Counted from the first letter of the stretch, positions 1 through 8,118 are shown. The stretch: DNA of 37,749 nucleotides from Comamonadaceae bacterium (GCA_947448375.1 CANFMY010000006.1:1-37749), one strand, 5' to 3'. The notes: generated by a model from the sequence alone, not told the origin. Numbers and translations: made by a program.

Positions 1-271
1 CCATGTACTTGAAGTATTCGACGTGACCGCCCTGGTACGAGCTGACCGCGATGCCCTGCACGTCTTCCTGCAGTGCCGCCGTGACCACATCATCGACCGA
101 GCGGTTGTGGCCCAGGTGGATCACCTCGGCGCCCATGCTTTGCAGAATGCGGCGCATGATGTTGATGGCGGCATCGTGGCCATCAAACAGGCTCGCAGCG
201 GTGACAAAGCGCACCTTGTGCTGGGGGCGGTACTGGGCGAGGGCCTGGTATTCGGCGGACAGGTCGGTCAT
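1..271 (-). CDS. icmF: Fused isobutyryl-CoA mutase (IcmF), N-terminal fragment
   Basis: The reverse strand from the ATG at 271 encodes about 90 residues that run off the window. The ORF track misses it because it has no stop codon. The translation begins [11 protein letters not shown] and continues with [19 protein letters not shown], then [19 protein letters not shown] and [18 protein letters not shown]. This is the adenosylcobalamin-binding domain at the N-terminus of IcmF, with the DGHD cobalamin-ligand motif at about residues 29-32 and the SSYQGGH loop. Full-length IcmF is roughly 1,090 residues and fuses this domain to a G-protein chaperone and the substrate-binding mutase domain. The family interconverts isobutyryl-CoA and n-butyryl-CoA and also acts on isovaleryl/pivalyl-CoA. 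A large palindrome lies about 65 bp upstream. A stand-alone methylmalonyl-CoA mutase small subunit is less likely given the N-terminal position and sequence. Confidence 0.85.
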   Translation of the reverse strand, partial: MTDLSAEYQALAQYRPQHKVRFVTAASLFDGHDAAINIMRRILQSMGAEVIHLGHNRSVDDVVTAALQEDVQGIAVSSYQGGHVEYFKYM

Positions 272-333
272 CGAGGTCTCCTGCGAACAGCCTCCCCCGG
301 ACCACGTCGGCGGTCCATCCCGGGGATGGGCTG

Positions 334-357
334 ATTGACGTTTACGTAAACGTCAAT
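334..357. promoter_or_regulatory. 24-bp perfect palindrome, probable MerR/LiuR-type operator of icmF
   Basis: The dyad core TGACGTTTACGTAAACGTCA extends to 24 bp of perfect symmetry in the icmF leader, between icmF and the TRAP permease stop. The inner TTTACGTAAA resembles sites described for LiuR, a MerR-family regulator of branched-chain amino-acid and acyl-CoA catabolism in proteobacteria. That assignment is by resemblance only; the perfect symmetry is directly visible. Confidence 0.6.
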
Positions 358-436
358 TGCGAATCATACGACAGTCCGGCTGGCAGCAGGCTGACGACCG
401 GACCCCCAGGCGCCCCCGCAGGAGCGCCCTGCCAGC

Positions 437-2479
437 TTACTTCCCGTAGAGGTAGTTAGGCAACCACAAGGTGAGCTGGGGCCAGATGTACATCAGCACC
501 ATGCACACGATCACGATCAGCATGTAAGGCATCATGCCGGCGAAGATCTGGTTGATGGTCACATGCGGTGGCGATACCCCCTTGAGGTAGAACGCCGACA
601 TGGCCACCGGAGGCGAGAGGAACGCTGCCTGCAGGTTGACGAACACCAGCACCCCCCACAGCATGGGATCGATCTGGAAGTGGGCCAGCAGCGGCAGGAA
701 GATGGGCACGAAGATCACGATGATCTCGGTCCATTCCAGCGGCCAGCCCAGCACAAAGATGATGGCCTGTGAGAGCAGCATGAACTGAATGGGGCTCAGG
801 TTGAGCGCCATCACCCACTCCTCCACCAGTCGCTGGCCACCCAGGATGGCAAACACGGCGGAGAACAGGGCCGAGCCCACGAACAGCCAGCACACCATGG
901 AGGTGGTCTTGGCAGTCAGATACACCGCTTCCTTGATGCGTTCAAAGTTCAGCCCGCCGGAAGCCCAGGCCATGAGGAAGGCGCCCGTTGCTCCCACGGC
1001 GGCCGACTCGGTGGCCGTCGTGATGCCCAGCAGGATCACCCCCAGCACGACCAGGGTCAGCACGCCCAGGGGCATGACCGATCGCACCAGCATGTCCAGA
1101 ATTTCGTACTGCTCGGCATCAAAGCCGCGGTAGTACCACAGGAGCAAGCCCAGGACGAACACGCAGGTGATGGCAAAGCCGCTGTAAAAGCTTTCGGGCA
1201 CGGGTTCGGTGCGCGGTGCGTTGGACGTGTCGCCGTCCCCCAGGGCTTGCAGGGGCGCATCCTCTTCAGCGCCGGGGGGGGCTTTGACCCCTTCGCTACC
1301 GGGGGGCTCTTGCACACCTGCGGAGGATTCTGCGCCAGGAGGTTCTTGCACACCGTTGCTGGCACCGGGGGGCTCTTGCACCCCGCCCGAGGCACCCGGG
1401 GGCTCTTTCACGCCACCCGAAGCGCCAGGGGGTTCTTGCACACCCGCGGCGCCAGGAGGTTCCTGCACGCCATTGCCGGATCCGGGGGGTTCCTGCACGC
1501 CCGTGCGCTCGGTGGTGGCGGTGGCCGCCCCCGAGGCGGCGGCGCTCGCGCTCACCGCGGTGTCGGCCGCGCGGTTATCAGCCTGCGAATAAATCACCAC
1601 GTACCACCAGGCAGCGCCCAGCGTGACCGCCGCCATGATGACCGGCACCAGACTCATGAGCAAACTCTTGACAAGTTTGCCCCAGCTCAAGCCCAGCTGG
1701 GCACCGCCGGCGCTCAGCGCGCGCGCGGGCGACAGCACAGCGGTCAGCAAGGCCGGCAACATGCGCGGCGAATACCGATCGGCAACATGTTGCACCCAGG
1801 GCGAGACCGCAGCTCGCAATTGCTCCGGGGGCAGCTTGGGCGCCACCTTGGGGTCGATCAGCACCCAGCCGATGACGTAAATCAGGTACAGCAAGGCCAG
1901 GAAGAAGCCCGGAAACATGGCCGCTGCGTACAGCTTGACCACCGATTGCCCGGCCACGGCCGCGTAGACGATGATCATCACCGAAGGCGGAATCAGAATG
2001 CCCAGGGTGCCCCCGGCGGTGATCACGCCGGCAGCCAGGCGTGTGTCATAGCCGGCGTTGAGCATGGGGCGCATGGCAATCACGCCCATGAGCACCACCA
2101 CCGCGCCCACCAGGCCGCTGGCGATGCCCCAGAAGGTGCAAATCACCAGCGTGGTGACGGCCAGAGAGCCGGGCAGCCGGCGGAAGGCCAGCTGCACGCT
2201 GTGGAACATCTTGTCCACCAGGGCGCCGCGTTCCATCACATAGCCCATCAGCACAAAGAGCGGGATGGACAGCAGCGTGTCGTTGGTCATCGCCCCAAAG
2301 GTGCGCTGCACCATCAGGTTGAAGATCTTGTTGTCGAACCAGGGTTGCGACGGATCGTAGAAGGTGGAGAAGCCAAACACCATGCCCAGACCCATGAGGG
2401 TGAAGGCGGTGGGAAAGCCCATCATGATGACCACCACGATGAGGCCGAGCATCAGCAGGCCGAGTGCGGGATCGCTCAT
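437..2479 (-). CDS. dctM: TRAP transporter large permease (DctM family) with a repeat-bearing loop
   Basis: This is the ion-coupled translocating subunit of a tripartite ATP-independent periplasmic transporter. At 680 aa it is much longer than a typical 420-450 aa DctM. The N-terminal half (about 1-300) and C-terminal part (about 435-680) are hydrophobic multi-pass regions with family-like stretches such as GGTLGILIPPSVMIIVYA and ITTATESAAVGATGA. Between them is a polar loop of roughly 130 residues that contains eight copies of a GVQEPPG-type repeat (residues 327-405). Large TRAP subunits with an extended central loop are known; this repeat is not something I recognise. The start overlaps dctQ by 4 nt (2476-2479), so the two permease genes are translationally coupled. 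The substrate cannot be read from the sequence; the associated binding protein resembles the TakP group, which points to a carboxylate. Confidence 0.9.
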   Translation of the reverse strand: MSDPALGLLMLGLIVVVIMMGFPTAFTLMGLGMVFGFSTFYDPSQPWFDNKIFNLMVQRTFGAMTNDTLLSIPLFVLMGYVMERGALVDKMFHSVQLAFRRLPGSLAVTTLVICTFWGIASGLVGAVVVLMGVIAMRPMLNAGYDTRLAAGVITAGGTLGILIPPSVMIIVYAAVAGQSVVKLYAAAMFPGFFLALLYLIYVIGWVLIDPKVAPKLPPEQLRAAVSPWVQHVADRYSPRMLPALLTAVLSPARALSAGGAQLGLSWGKLVKSLLMSLVPVIMAAVTLGAAWWYVVIYSQADNRAADTAVSASAAASGAATATTERTGVQEPPGSGNGVQEPPGAAGVQEPPGASGGVKEPPGASGGVQEPPGASNGVQEPPGAESSAGVQEPPGSEGVKAPPGAEEDAPLQALGDGDTSNAPRTEPVPESFYSGFAITCVFVLGLLLWYYRGFDAEQYEILDMLVRSVMPLGVLTLVVLGVILLGITTATESAAVGATGAFLMAWASGGLNFERIKEAVYLTAKTTSMVCWLFVGSALFSAVFAILGGQRLVEEWVMALNLSPIQFMLLSQAIIFVLGWPLEWTEIIVIFVPIFLPLLAHFQIDPMLWGVLVFVNLQAAFLSPPVAMSAFYLKGVSPPHVTINQIFAGMMPYMLIVIVCMVLMYIWPQLTLWLPNYLYGK
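1270..1501 (-). repeat. Imperfect tandem repeat of about 30 bp encoding GVQEPPG(A/S)xx
   Basis: Eight in-frame units lie inside dctM: GVQEPPG six times, GVKEPPG once and GVKAPPG once, separated by linkers of 2-5 Ala, Ser, Gly, Asn or Glu residues. On the plus strand they appear as recurring GGGGGNTCTTGCAC-like blocks. Unit length varies (about 27-36 bp), always in multiples of three. Confidence 0.9.
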
Positions 2480-3135
2480 GCGTGGCCTCCTTTCGCGCGC
2501 TGGTGGGCCGACTCTTCAATGGACTTGGCGTTGGCAATGGCTTGCTGGCGCGCCTCGTCGTCCACGTAGGTGCTGCTCGAGAGTTGCTGTTCGACCACGT
2601 CGATCTCGTCGGCGTCCTTGAGGCGGGGTGTCCACTCACCTGTGCGGATGCACACGGCGCATCGCAGGATTTCGGCCAATCCCTGGAGCAGCACGATCAG
2701 GCCGGCCATCGGGATCACGGCTTTGAACGGATACAAGGGCAGCGGGTCCGCGTTGAAGGTCTGCTCACGGATGGCCCAGGAATCGGCGGCATAGGTCCAG
2801 CCGGCCCAGGTCAGGGCGATCACGCCCGGCATGAAGAACAGCACGTACAGCACGAGGTCCAGCGTGGCCTGGGTGCGAGGCTTGGCGCTGCCATAGAAAA
2901 AATCCCCGCGCACATGGCCGTCCTGACACAGGGTGTAGGCGCCGCCCATCATGAACAGGGTGCCATAAATCATGTTGCTGGCATCAAAGATCCAGGCGGT
3001 GGGGGCGTTGAGCGCATAACGTTTGAAAACTTCGGCCACGACCAGCAGCATCAGCACAACGATGAGCCAGGCAAATGCCTTGCCCACCGCCATGCTGATG
3101 CGGTCAGCCGCATGGAGCAGGGATTGGGTGTTCAT
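2476..3135 (-). CDS. dctQ: TRAP transporter small permease (DctQ family)
   Basis: This 219-residue protein has the four hydrophobic segments expected of DctQ, at about 15-40, 50-70, 90-120 and 130-165. Characteristic stretches are FAWLIVVLMLLVVAEVFKRY, then MIYGTLFMMGGAYTL with GHVRGDFF. DctQ partners DctM to form the membrane component of the TRAP transporter. The C-terminal 50 residues form a charged tail, longer than in short DctQ proteins, which is seen in permeases paired with large DctM subunits. Its stop overlaps the dctM start (ATGA). An intrinsic terminator lies just upstream, between it and dctP, so its expression probably depends on read-through. Confidence 0.88.
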   Translation of the reverse strand: MNTQSLLHAADRISMAVGKAFAWLIVVLMLLVVAEVFKRYALNAPTAWIFDASNMIYGTLFMMGGAYTLCQDGHVRGDFFYGSAKPRTQATLDLVLYVLFFMPGVIALTWAGWTYAADSWAIREQTFNADPLPLYPFKAVIPMAGLIVLLQGLAEILRCAVCIRTGEWTPRLKDADEIDVVEQQLSSSTYVDDEARQQAIANAKSIEESAHQRAKGGHA

Positions 3136-3149
3136 GTTCGATCGGGGTC

Positions 3150-3184
3150 AAAAAAAACACCCATCCAGGCGAGCCTGGATGGGT
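3150..3184 (-). terminator. Intrinsic terminator between dctP and dctQ
   Basis: A 12-bp perfect stem (ACCCATCCAGGC at 3159-3170 with GCCTGGATGGGT at 3173-3184) with a 2-nt apex is followed on the minus strand by T8 (3150-3157). It sits 22 nt after the dctP stop and 15 nt before the dctQ start, and is oriented to terminate or attenuate transcripts leaving dctP. Confidence 0.88.
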
Positions 3185-3206
3185 TGGTACTCAGGCTAAG
3201 AAAAGC

Positions 3207-4316
3207 TTAGGCCTTTTTCTTCGCGAAGTAGAAATCATAGGCCATCTTGAAGTTGACCATGTAGTCGCTTTGCCACTGGCCGGCGCGCTGGGCGTACACG
3301 CGCTGCGAATCCATCACGCGCTTGAAGAACGGGTTCTCGGCGGCCTTCTTCTCCGAGACTTTGTCCCAGGCTTCAAGTTGCGCCCGCAGGATGGCGTCGG
3401 GCGTCTTGTAGAACTTGATACCCTGCTTCTTCATCTCCTCGTAATCCTTGGAGTTGCGGTCGATGGCTTTCCAGCTCATCTCCGCGGAGCTGGCCTGCAC
3501 CGAGTAATCGATGATCGACTTGAGTTCAGTGGGCAGGGTGTTGTACTTGGTCTTGTTGAACAGGATTTCGAACTGTTCGCCGCTCTGGTGGAAGCTTTGC
3601 AGCATGCAGTTCTTGACCACATCGGGAAAGCCCAGCACGCGGTCGGAAGAGGCGTTGTTGAATTCGGCCGCGTCGATCAGACCGCGATCCAGCGCGGGCA
3701 CGATCTCGCCACCCGGCAGCGGGTTGACCGACACACCCAGCTCATTGAAGATGTCCACGGCCAGTCCCACCGTGCGGTACTTCAGACCTTTGAGGTCACC
3801 CACCTTGGCGATGGGCTTTTTGAACCAGCCCAGCGGCTGGGTGGGCATTGGGCCGTAGACCAGAGACACCACGTCGATGTTGAGGGACTTGTAGATTTCT
3901 TCCAGGATGGCCTTGCCGCCACCATAGTTGTGCCACGACAGCACCATGTTGGGGTCCATGCCGAACGCCGGGCCAGAGCCCCACAGCGCCAGCGCGGTGT
4001 TCTTGCCGTAGTGATAGGCCAGCACGCCGTGACCACCGTCCAGGGTGCCTTTGTTGACCGCGTCGAGCAGCTGGAAGGCGGGAACCACGGCGCCGGCAGG
4101 CAGCACTTCGATCTTGAGGCGACCGCTGGCCATGTCATTGACCTTCTTGGCGAAATCGTTGGCGTACTCGTGGAAGATGTCCTTGGCCGGCCAGGTGCTC
4201 TGGAAGCGGAAAGTGACGGTATCGGCGCGCGACACCATGGGGGCGCTCATGGCGCCAGCGGCAACGGCAGCGCCTTTGAGCAGGTTACGGCGGCGGGGGG
4301 TTTTGGACTCGGTCAT
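3207..4316 (-). CDS. dctP: TRAP transporter substrate-binding protein (DctP family), Tat-exported
   Basis: This is the periplasmic solute receptor of the TRAP system, 369 aa, usual length for the family. The N-terminus has a twin-arginine signal (PRRRNLLKG, then the hydrophobic AAVAAGAMSA), so it is probably exported folded. The mature protein has the DctP/TAXI-like fold signatures LKGLKYRTVGLAVDIFNELG (about 170-190) and PLPGGEIVPALDRGLIDAAE (about 198-217). These include the conserved arginine that in characterised DctP proteins binds a substrate carboxylate. The sequence resembles the TakP group of 2-oxo-acid receptors, but the substrate is not determinable here. AGGAGA lies 5-10 nt before the ATG. 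It is the first gene of the dctPQM operon and is separated from dctQM by a strong terminator. Confidence 0.92.
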   Translation of the reverse strand: MTESKTPRRRNLLKGAAVAAGAMSAPMVSRADTVTFRFQSTWPAKDIFHEYANDFAKKVNDMASGRLKIEVLPAGAVVPAFQLLDAVNKGTLDGGHGVLAYHYGKNTALALWGSGPAFGMDPNMVLSWHNYGGGKAILEEIYKSLNIDVVSLVYGPMPTQPLGWFKKPIAKVGDLKGLKYRTVGLAVDIFNELGVSVNPLPGGEIVPALDRGLIDAAEFNNASSDRVLGFPDVVKNCMLQSFHQSGEQFEILFNKTKYNTLPTELKSIIDYSVQASSAEMSWKAIDRNSKDYEEMKKQGIKFYKTPDAILRAQLEAWDKVSEKKAAENPFFKRVMDSQRVYAQRAGQWQSDYMVNFKMAYDFYFAKKKA

Positions 4317-4333
4317 GCGTTCTCCTGGTAATG

Positions 4334-4356
4334 TGTCTAAGACAATTGGTCGACAA
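4334..4356. promoter_or_regulatory. Dyads upstream of dctP, possible regulator site
   Basis: TGTCTAAGACA (an odd-centred dyad, 4334-4344) is followed by TTGGTCGACAA (4346-4356), 18-40 nt upstream of the dctP start. GTCTAAGAC and TTGTCGACCAA-like half-sites resemble GntR-type operators in general form. No regulator gene is adjacent, so the assignment is tentative. Confidence 0.3.
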
Positions 4357-4532
4357 ACACTGGATTCTTGCTTTTTTGCGAATTTGGTACAGAGGGTTTT
4401 TACCTACTTCCGGGCTATCGCCCGTGCGCTGAGCCTGTCGGGAAAATTCGGCACAATGCCACAACCCTTCAACCTTTAAGGGGTGCGCCAGCTGTTTCGT
4501 GTGCGTGCCTCGCGGAATTCAGGAACAGTGCC

Positions 4533-5333
4533 ATGCAGCGACGTGATTTTTTCCAACACTCTGCCGTGGTTGGCAGCACGGCCCTGGCCAGCGGCTTGGC
4601 CGGCTGTGCCACCGCCGGTGGTGGCGCCCACGCGTCATCGCGCATGCCTTTCACGGTGCCGCAGGTGGTGCTGCCGGTGGTGGGCAGTGACGAGGTCTTT
4701 CCCGTTCGACGCATTTACTGCATTGGCCGCAACTATGCAGCGCATGCGCGCGAAATGGGGTCGGACCCGACCCGCGAGCCGCCCTTTTTCTTTCAGAAGC
4801 CGACTGACGCCATCCAGTTTGTGCCCACCGGCACGGTGGCCGATCATCCCTACCCGCCGCTGACCAAAAACTACCACTATGAGGCCGAATTGGTGGCTGT
4901 GCTGGGGCGCGGTGGACGCAACATCCCCGTGGACAAGGCCCTGGACCTGGTGTGGGGCTACACCCTGGGCTTGGACATGACCCGGCGCGATTTGCAGCGC
5001 TTCATGGGCGACCAGAAAAAACCCTGGGAGATCGGCAAGAGCTTTGACCAGAGCGCACCCATCGGGGCCGTGCACAAGGTGGCGCAGACGGGTCATTTCA
5101 CCCAGGGGGCGATCTGGCTGAAGGTCAACGGCCAGGTCAAGCAGCAGGCGGATCTCAAGCAGATGATCTGGTCGGTGGCCGAGCAAATCAGCAAGCTCTC
5201 CGAGGCTTTCGAGCTGTTTCCAGGCGACATCATCTACTCTGGCACCCCCGAGAATGTGGGTCCGGTGGTGCGCGGTGATGTGATCGAGATGCACATCGAC
5301 GGCCTGCCCAACCTGAGCGTGCGCATTGTTTGA
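4533..5333 (+). CDS. Fumarylacetoacetate hydrolase (FAH)-family protein with Tat/lipoprotein-like signal
   Basis: The start ATG at 4533 (not the track start at 4368) has AGGA 9 nt upstream and gives 266 aa. The FAH domain covers about residues 58-265. It shows GRNYAAHA (65-72), the acidic metal ligands E117 and E119 in YEAELVAVLG, D148 in LGLDMTRRDLQ, the lysine in KPWEIGKSFDQ, and the closing SGTPENVGPV. The family hydrolyses or isomerises C-C bonds in 2-oxo/acyl-pyruvate-type substrates such as fumarylpyruvate and 2-hydroxyhepta-2,4-diene-dioate. The oddity is the N-terminus: MQRRDFF, a hydrophobic stretch, then GLAGC (21-25). This fits a twin-arginine signal and also a lipobox, whereas FAH enzymes are usually cytosolic. 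It is followed closely by a rhodanese gene. Confidence 0.85.
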   Translation: MQRRDFFQHSAVVGSTALASGLAGCATAGGGAHASSRMPFTVPQVVLPVVGSDEVFPVRRIYCIGRNYAAHAREMGSDPTREPPFFFQKPTDAIQFVPTGTVADHPYPPLTKNYHYEAELVAVLGRGGRNIPVDKALDLVWGYTLGLDMTRRDLQRFMGDQKKPWEIGKSFDQSAPIGAVHKVAQTGHFTQGAIWLKVNGQVKQQADLKQMIWSVAEQISKLSEAFELFPGDIIYSGTPENVGPVVRGDVIEMHIDGLPNLSVRIV

Positions 5334-5349
5334 AGGGGGCAACGTGGTG

Positions 5350-5769
5350 ATGAGTCAACGTGCTTTGTCACAGCCCGAGCCCGCCGAGGGCTACGCGGGG
5401 GATGTGTCGCCGCAACTGGCGTGGGACTGGGTGCAATCGGGCCGCGCTGTCCTGGTGGATGTGCGCACGGACGCCGAGCGCGAGTGGGTGGGCTTTGTGC
5501 CCGGTGCCGTGGCCCTGGCCTGGAAGCAGTGGCCCGGCATGGCCATGAACCCCGAATTCGAAACGCAGATCCCGACCCTGCGGGACAAGCCGCTGCTGAT
5601 GCTGTGCCGCAGTGGCGTGCGCTCCATCGCCGCGGCCAAGCGGGCCACCGAACTGGGCGCCACGGCCTACAACATCCTGGAGGGCTTCGAGGGCGATCCG
5701 GACGCACAGGCACACCGGTCCTTGAGCGGTGGCTGGAAGCTGCGCGGACTGCCCTGGCGGCAGAATTGA
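5350..5769 (+). CDS. Rhodanese-like domain protein
   Basis: A single rhodanese domain of 139 aa. The start at ATG 5350 (GTG 5344 is an alternative) has a purine-rich GAAGGGGG at 5332-5339. The active-site loop is CRSGVRS with the nucleophilic Cys at residue 86, preceded by VLVDVRTDAEREWVGFVPGA, the usual CH2A-type motif. Rhodaneses carry a persulfide on this Cys and transfer sulfane sulfur; the specific acceptor is not identifiable. The gene begins 16 nt after the FAH-family stop, so the two are probably co-transcribed. The FAH gene may be exported while this protein has no signal peptide, so they need not act together. Confidence 0.9.
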   Translation: MSQRALSQPEPAEGYAGDVSPQLAWDWVQSGRAVLVDVRTDAEREWVGFVPGAVALAWKQWPGMAMNPEFETQIPTLRDKPLLMLCRSGVRSIAAAKRATELGATAYNILEGFEGDPDAQAHRSLSGGWKLRGLPWRQN

Positions 5770-5851
5770 CATCAGCCGTATCGGCCTGACCCACGCGATG
5801 AGGCGGCTGGTCTTGGCGTGGATGAGCCGGCAGCTTCGTTGGTCGTACAAC

Positions 5852-6634
5852 TCAGGGCGTTGCCGGGTACCGATGTGAGGCCACTTCCAGCAAGCCGTCG
5901 AAAATCAGCGATTCAACCAGCTCGATGGGCGTCGACATGCTCGGTGCCATCTTCCAGCCCGCACCGCCGGTCATGTAGCACAGCGGCTCGCTGCCGCAGT
6001 GATCCCGCACGTGCATGACCATGCGCTCGACCGCGCCGGCGATGGCATAGGTGCCTCCGCTGGTCAGCGCGTCACTGGTGTTGGTGGGGAAGGGGCGCAC
6101 ATCGCCAGTGGGCACACGCAACCCAGCCGTGCCGGACTCCAGGGCGCGCAGCATGATGCCGTGTCCTGGCAAGATGATGCCACCCAGGAAGTGACCTTCG
6201 GCGTCCACGGCTTCCACGGTCACCGCGGTGCCCACCATCACCACCACCATCGGGCGTGGAGGCTCGCCGGCGGTCTGCTTGTGCATGCGCGCCAGGGCGC
6301 CGATCATGGCGATCCAGCGGTCGGCCCCCAGACGGGTCGGGTGGTCGTAGCCGTTGGTGAGACCGGCCTCGGCAGCGCTGGGCACAACCCACCGGGGCGT
6401 CACGTCCCACAACTCCATTTGCTCTTCCACCCGGCGACGAATGGCCTCGCCCGCCACCACGCAGCCCAGCATATTTTGGGGTGCGGCCAGATTGGCCCAC
6501 TCGCGTTCGGCCAGGTGGTCGATGTTTTCCAGGAACACAGCGCCGTGCTGCAGCAGGCGTGCGCCGGCGTGCGCGCGGTCATAGAGCGCCCACTTCAGGC
6601 GGGTGTTGCCGACATCGAGTGCAAGTAAGGTCAT
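5852..6634 (-). CDS. coaX: Type III pantothenate kinase
   Basis: CoaX phosphorylates pantothenate, the first step of coenzyme A synthesis, in the cytosol. The 260 aa length is normal. Visible motifs are the N-terminal phosphate-binding [12 protein letters not shown], the [12 protein letters not shown] segment, [23 protein letters not shown] and [13 protein letters not shown]. It is the last gene of a minus-strand run: TetR regulator, TPR protein (4-nt overlap), then coaX after a 3-nt gap. In many betaproteobacteria coaX follows birA; here the neighbour is a TPR protein instead. Confidence 0.95.
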   Translation of the reverse strand: MTLLALDVGNTRLKWALYDRAHAGARLLQHGAVFLENIDHLAEREWANLAAPQNMLGCVVAGEAIRRRVEEQMELWDVTPRWVVPSAAEAGLTNGYDHPTRLGADRWIAMIGALARMHKQTAGEPPRPMVVVMVGTAVTVEAVDAEGHFLGGIILPGHGIMLRALESGTAGLRVPTGDVRPFPTNTSDALTSGGTYAIAGAVERMVMHVRDHCGSEPLCYMTGGAGWKMAPSMSTPIELVESLIFDGLLEVASHRYPATP

Positions 6635-6637
6635 GGG

Positions 6638-7414
6638 TCAATCATCGGTGGCGTTGGCCAGTCCCACCACCAAGGCCTCCAGGGCATCGAGGGTGCGGGC
6701 CACACGCAGTTGTTGGTACAGGCGCTCGGCCCGGGCTTGATGGTGTTCAGGGTCAAGCATCATGAGACCTCGTGCCGTTTCGAGCATGCCCACCAACGAA
6801 CCCGGATTGAGTTCTGCGGCGCGATCATAAAGCGCCAGCGCGCTGTGCTTGCTGGTCCCGTAGGTCACGGCCCCCACCACTTCCCCCACCTTGTCGATCA
6901 CCTCGGCATTGAACGTGGCCAGGGCCAGGTGGGCGTCGGCATGCTGGGGGTTGAGGCTCAGGGTTCGGTCCAAGGCTTCACGCGTGCGCTGCCCCAAACC
7001 CAGCGCCAGGGACTTGGCCACGCTCAGCGACTGGGCGTGGCGTCCCAGCGAATACGCCAACAGGTACCAGGCATTGGGGTTGTCGGGGTGCGAGGCGGTG
7101 TGCTGGGCGGCCAGCGTCTGGGCCTGCTCGAGCAGGTGCTCGCGCTGCACCGAGCGCGGCTCCAGGTAGGTGGCATATACGCTCAGGGCGCGAACGGCCA
7201 CGGTCAGGCCTGCGGGCTCCTGACGCTGGGACAAGGCCACACCCGTTTGGTAGGCGGTTTCAAAATCACCGCGGTGGAACAGCGTCCACGCCTGCAGCAA
7301 TTCGTCCGATGCGGGCATGGGCTCGGCATCGCCCCCATGCAACCTGGACCAGTGGTCCCGCACCTGCTGTGGGCTGAGCGACATCGGGGGAGAGAAGGCC
7401 ACCCAGGGGTTCAT
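6638..7414 (-). CDS. Tetratricopeptide-like protein of unknown function
   Basis: This 258 aa protein is rich in paired helices. Repeat-like segments include LLQAWTLFHRGDFETAYQTG (about 43-62), NPNAWYLLAYSLGRHAQS (about 113-130), ALDRTLSLNPQHADAHLALATFNAEV (about 148-173) and ALYDRAAELNPGSLVGMLETARG (about 194-216), all with the alternating Ala/Gly/Tyr pattern of TPRs. There is no signal peptide or enzyme motif. It starts inside the stop of the TetR gene (ATGA at 7411-7414) and ends 3 nt before coaX, so it lies in the middle of a co-transcribed trio. I do not recognise a named family; a scaffolding role is only a guess. Confidence 0.75.
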   Translation of the reverse strand: MNPWVAFSPPMSLSPQQVRDHWSRLHGGDAEPMPASDELLQAWTLFHRGDFETAYQTGVALSQRQEPAGLTVAVRALSVYATYLEPRSVQREHLLEQAQTLAAQHTASHPDNPNAWYLLAYSLGRHAQSLSVAKSLALGLGQRTREALDRTLSLNPQHADAHLALATFNAEVIDKVGEVVGAVTYGTSKHSALALYDRAAELNPGSLVGMLETARGLMMLDPEHHQARAERLYQQLRVARTLDALEALVVGLANATDD

Positions 7415-8118
7415 GCGGACTTGGCTCCTGCCGCGGTGGCGTCGGCGCCATCAGTGCCATGAGTGGGGTCTTCGTAAGCCAGCAGCAGCAGTCGCAGGTG
7501 CTCGCGCGGTTCGACTTGGAGGTAGGGCAGGATCAGCCCCAGCACATGGCGTGCACCGCGCAGCAAGGCGCTTTGGGCTTGCGCGTCTTCCAGGGCATGG
7601 CGTGGGTCGCGCGCATATTCGTAGCTGAGCCACCAGGTCAGCATCACCACCATCTGGGTGGCACACAGATCGCTCTCCTCCGGGCTGATGGACAGGGCGC
7701 CCGTGTGCTCCAGGTGGGCGAGTACGGCGCGAAAGGCTTGCCGCTTGAGTTCCAGCACTGCCTGGATGTCGGTTTCCAGGCGGCGGTTGCGGGTGAGCAA
7801 GTCGCCCAGGTCGCGGTACAAAAACCGGTACTCCCACACCCGCTCGAAGAGGCTGTGCATGAAGAACCAGGCGTCCTCGACATCACGAACCTCGGGGGCG
7901 GCGCTCAAGAGGGGCAGCAGCGCTTTCTGGTAACGCTCGTAAAGCGAGTTGATCAACTCGTCTTTGGCCGGGTAGTGGTAATACAGGTTGCCCGGGCTGA
8001 TGCGCAATTCGGCAGCGATCAGCGTGGTGGAGACATTGGGTTCGCCAAAACGATTGAACAGCGCCAGCGTGACCTCAAGGATCCGCTCTGCGGTGCGTCG
8101 GGGCGCCTTCTTCGCCAT
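7411..8118 (-). CDS. TetR/AcrR-family transcriptional regulator
   Basis: This 235 aa protein has a TetR helix-turn-helix at about residues 8-55 (RILEVTLALFNRFGEPNVST, then IAAELRISPGNLYYHYPAKDELI). It is followed by an all-helical ligand and dimerisation region. The NLYYHYPAKDEL turn is typical of this family. It is the first gene of the TetR-TPR-coaX run and overlaps the next gene by 4 nt. The ligand and target are unknown; autoregulation of the run is a reasonable expectation because the upstream gap (8119 on) is only promoter-sized. Confidence 0.9.
   Translation of the reverse strand: MAKKAPRRTAERILEVTLALFNRFGEPNVSTTLIAAELRISPGNLYYHYPAKDELINSLYERYQKALLPLLSAAPEVRDVEDAWFFMHSLFERVWEYRFLYRDLGDLLTRNRRLETDIQAVLELKRQAFRAVLAHLEHTGALSISPEESDLCATQMVVMLTWWLSYEYARDPRHALEDAQAQSALLRGARHVLGLILPYLQVEPREHLRLLLLAYEDPTHGTDGADATAAGAKSA

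Noticed and set aside
1247-2569. 440-aa plus-strand ORF over the TRAP genes
   Set aside because: It is antisense to dctM, its composition is His/Arg/Gly-rich as expected of a shadow frame, and dctM has clear family motifs.
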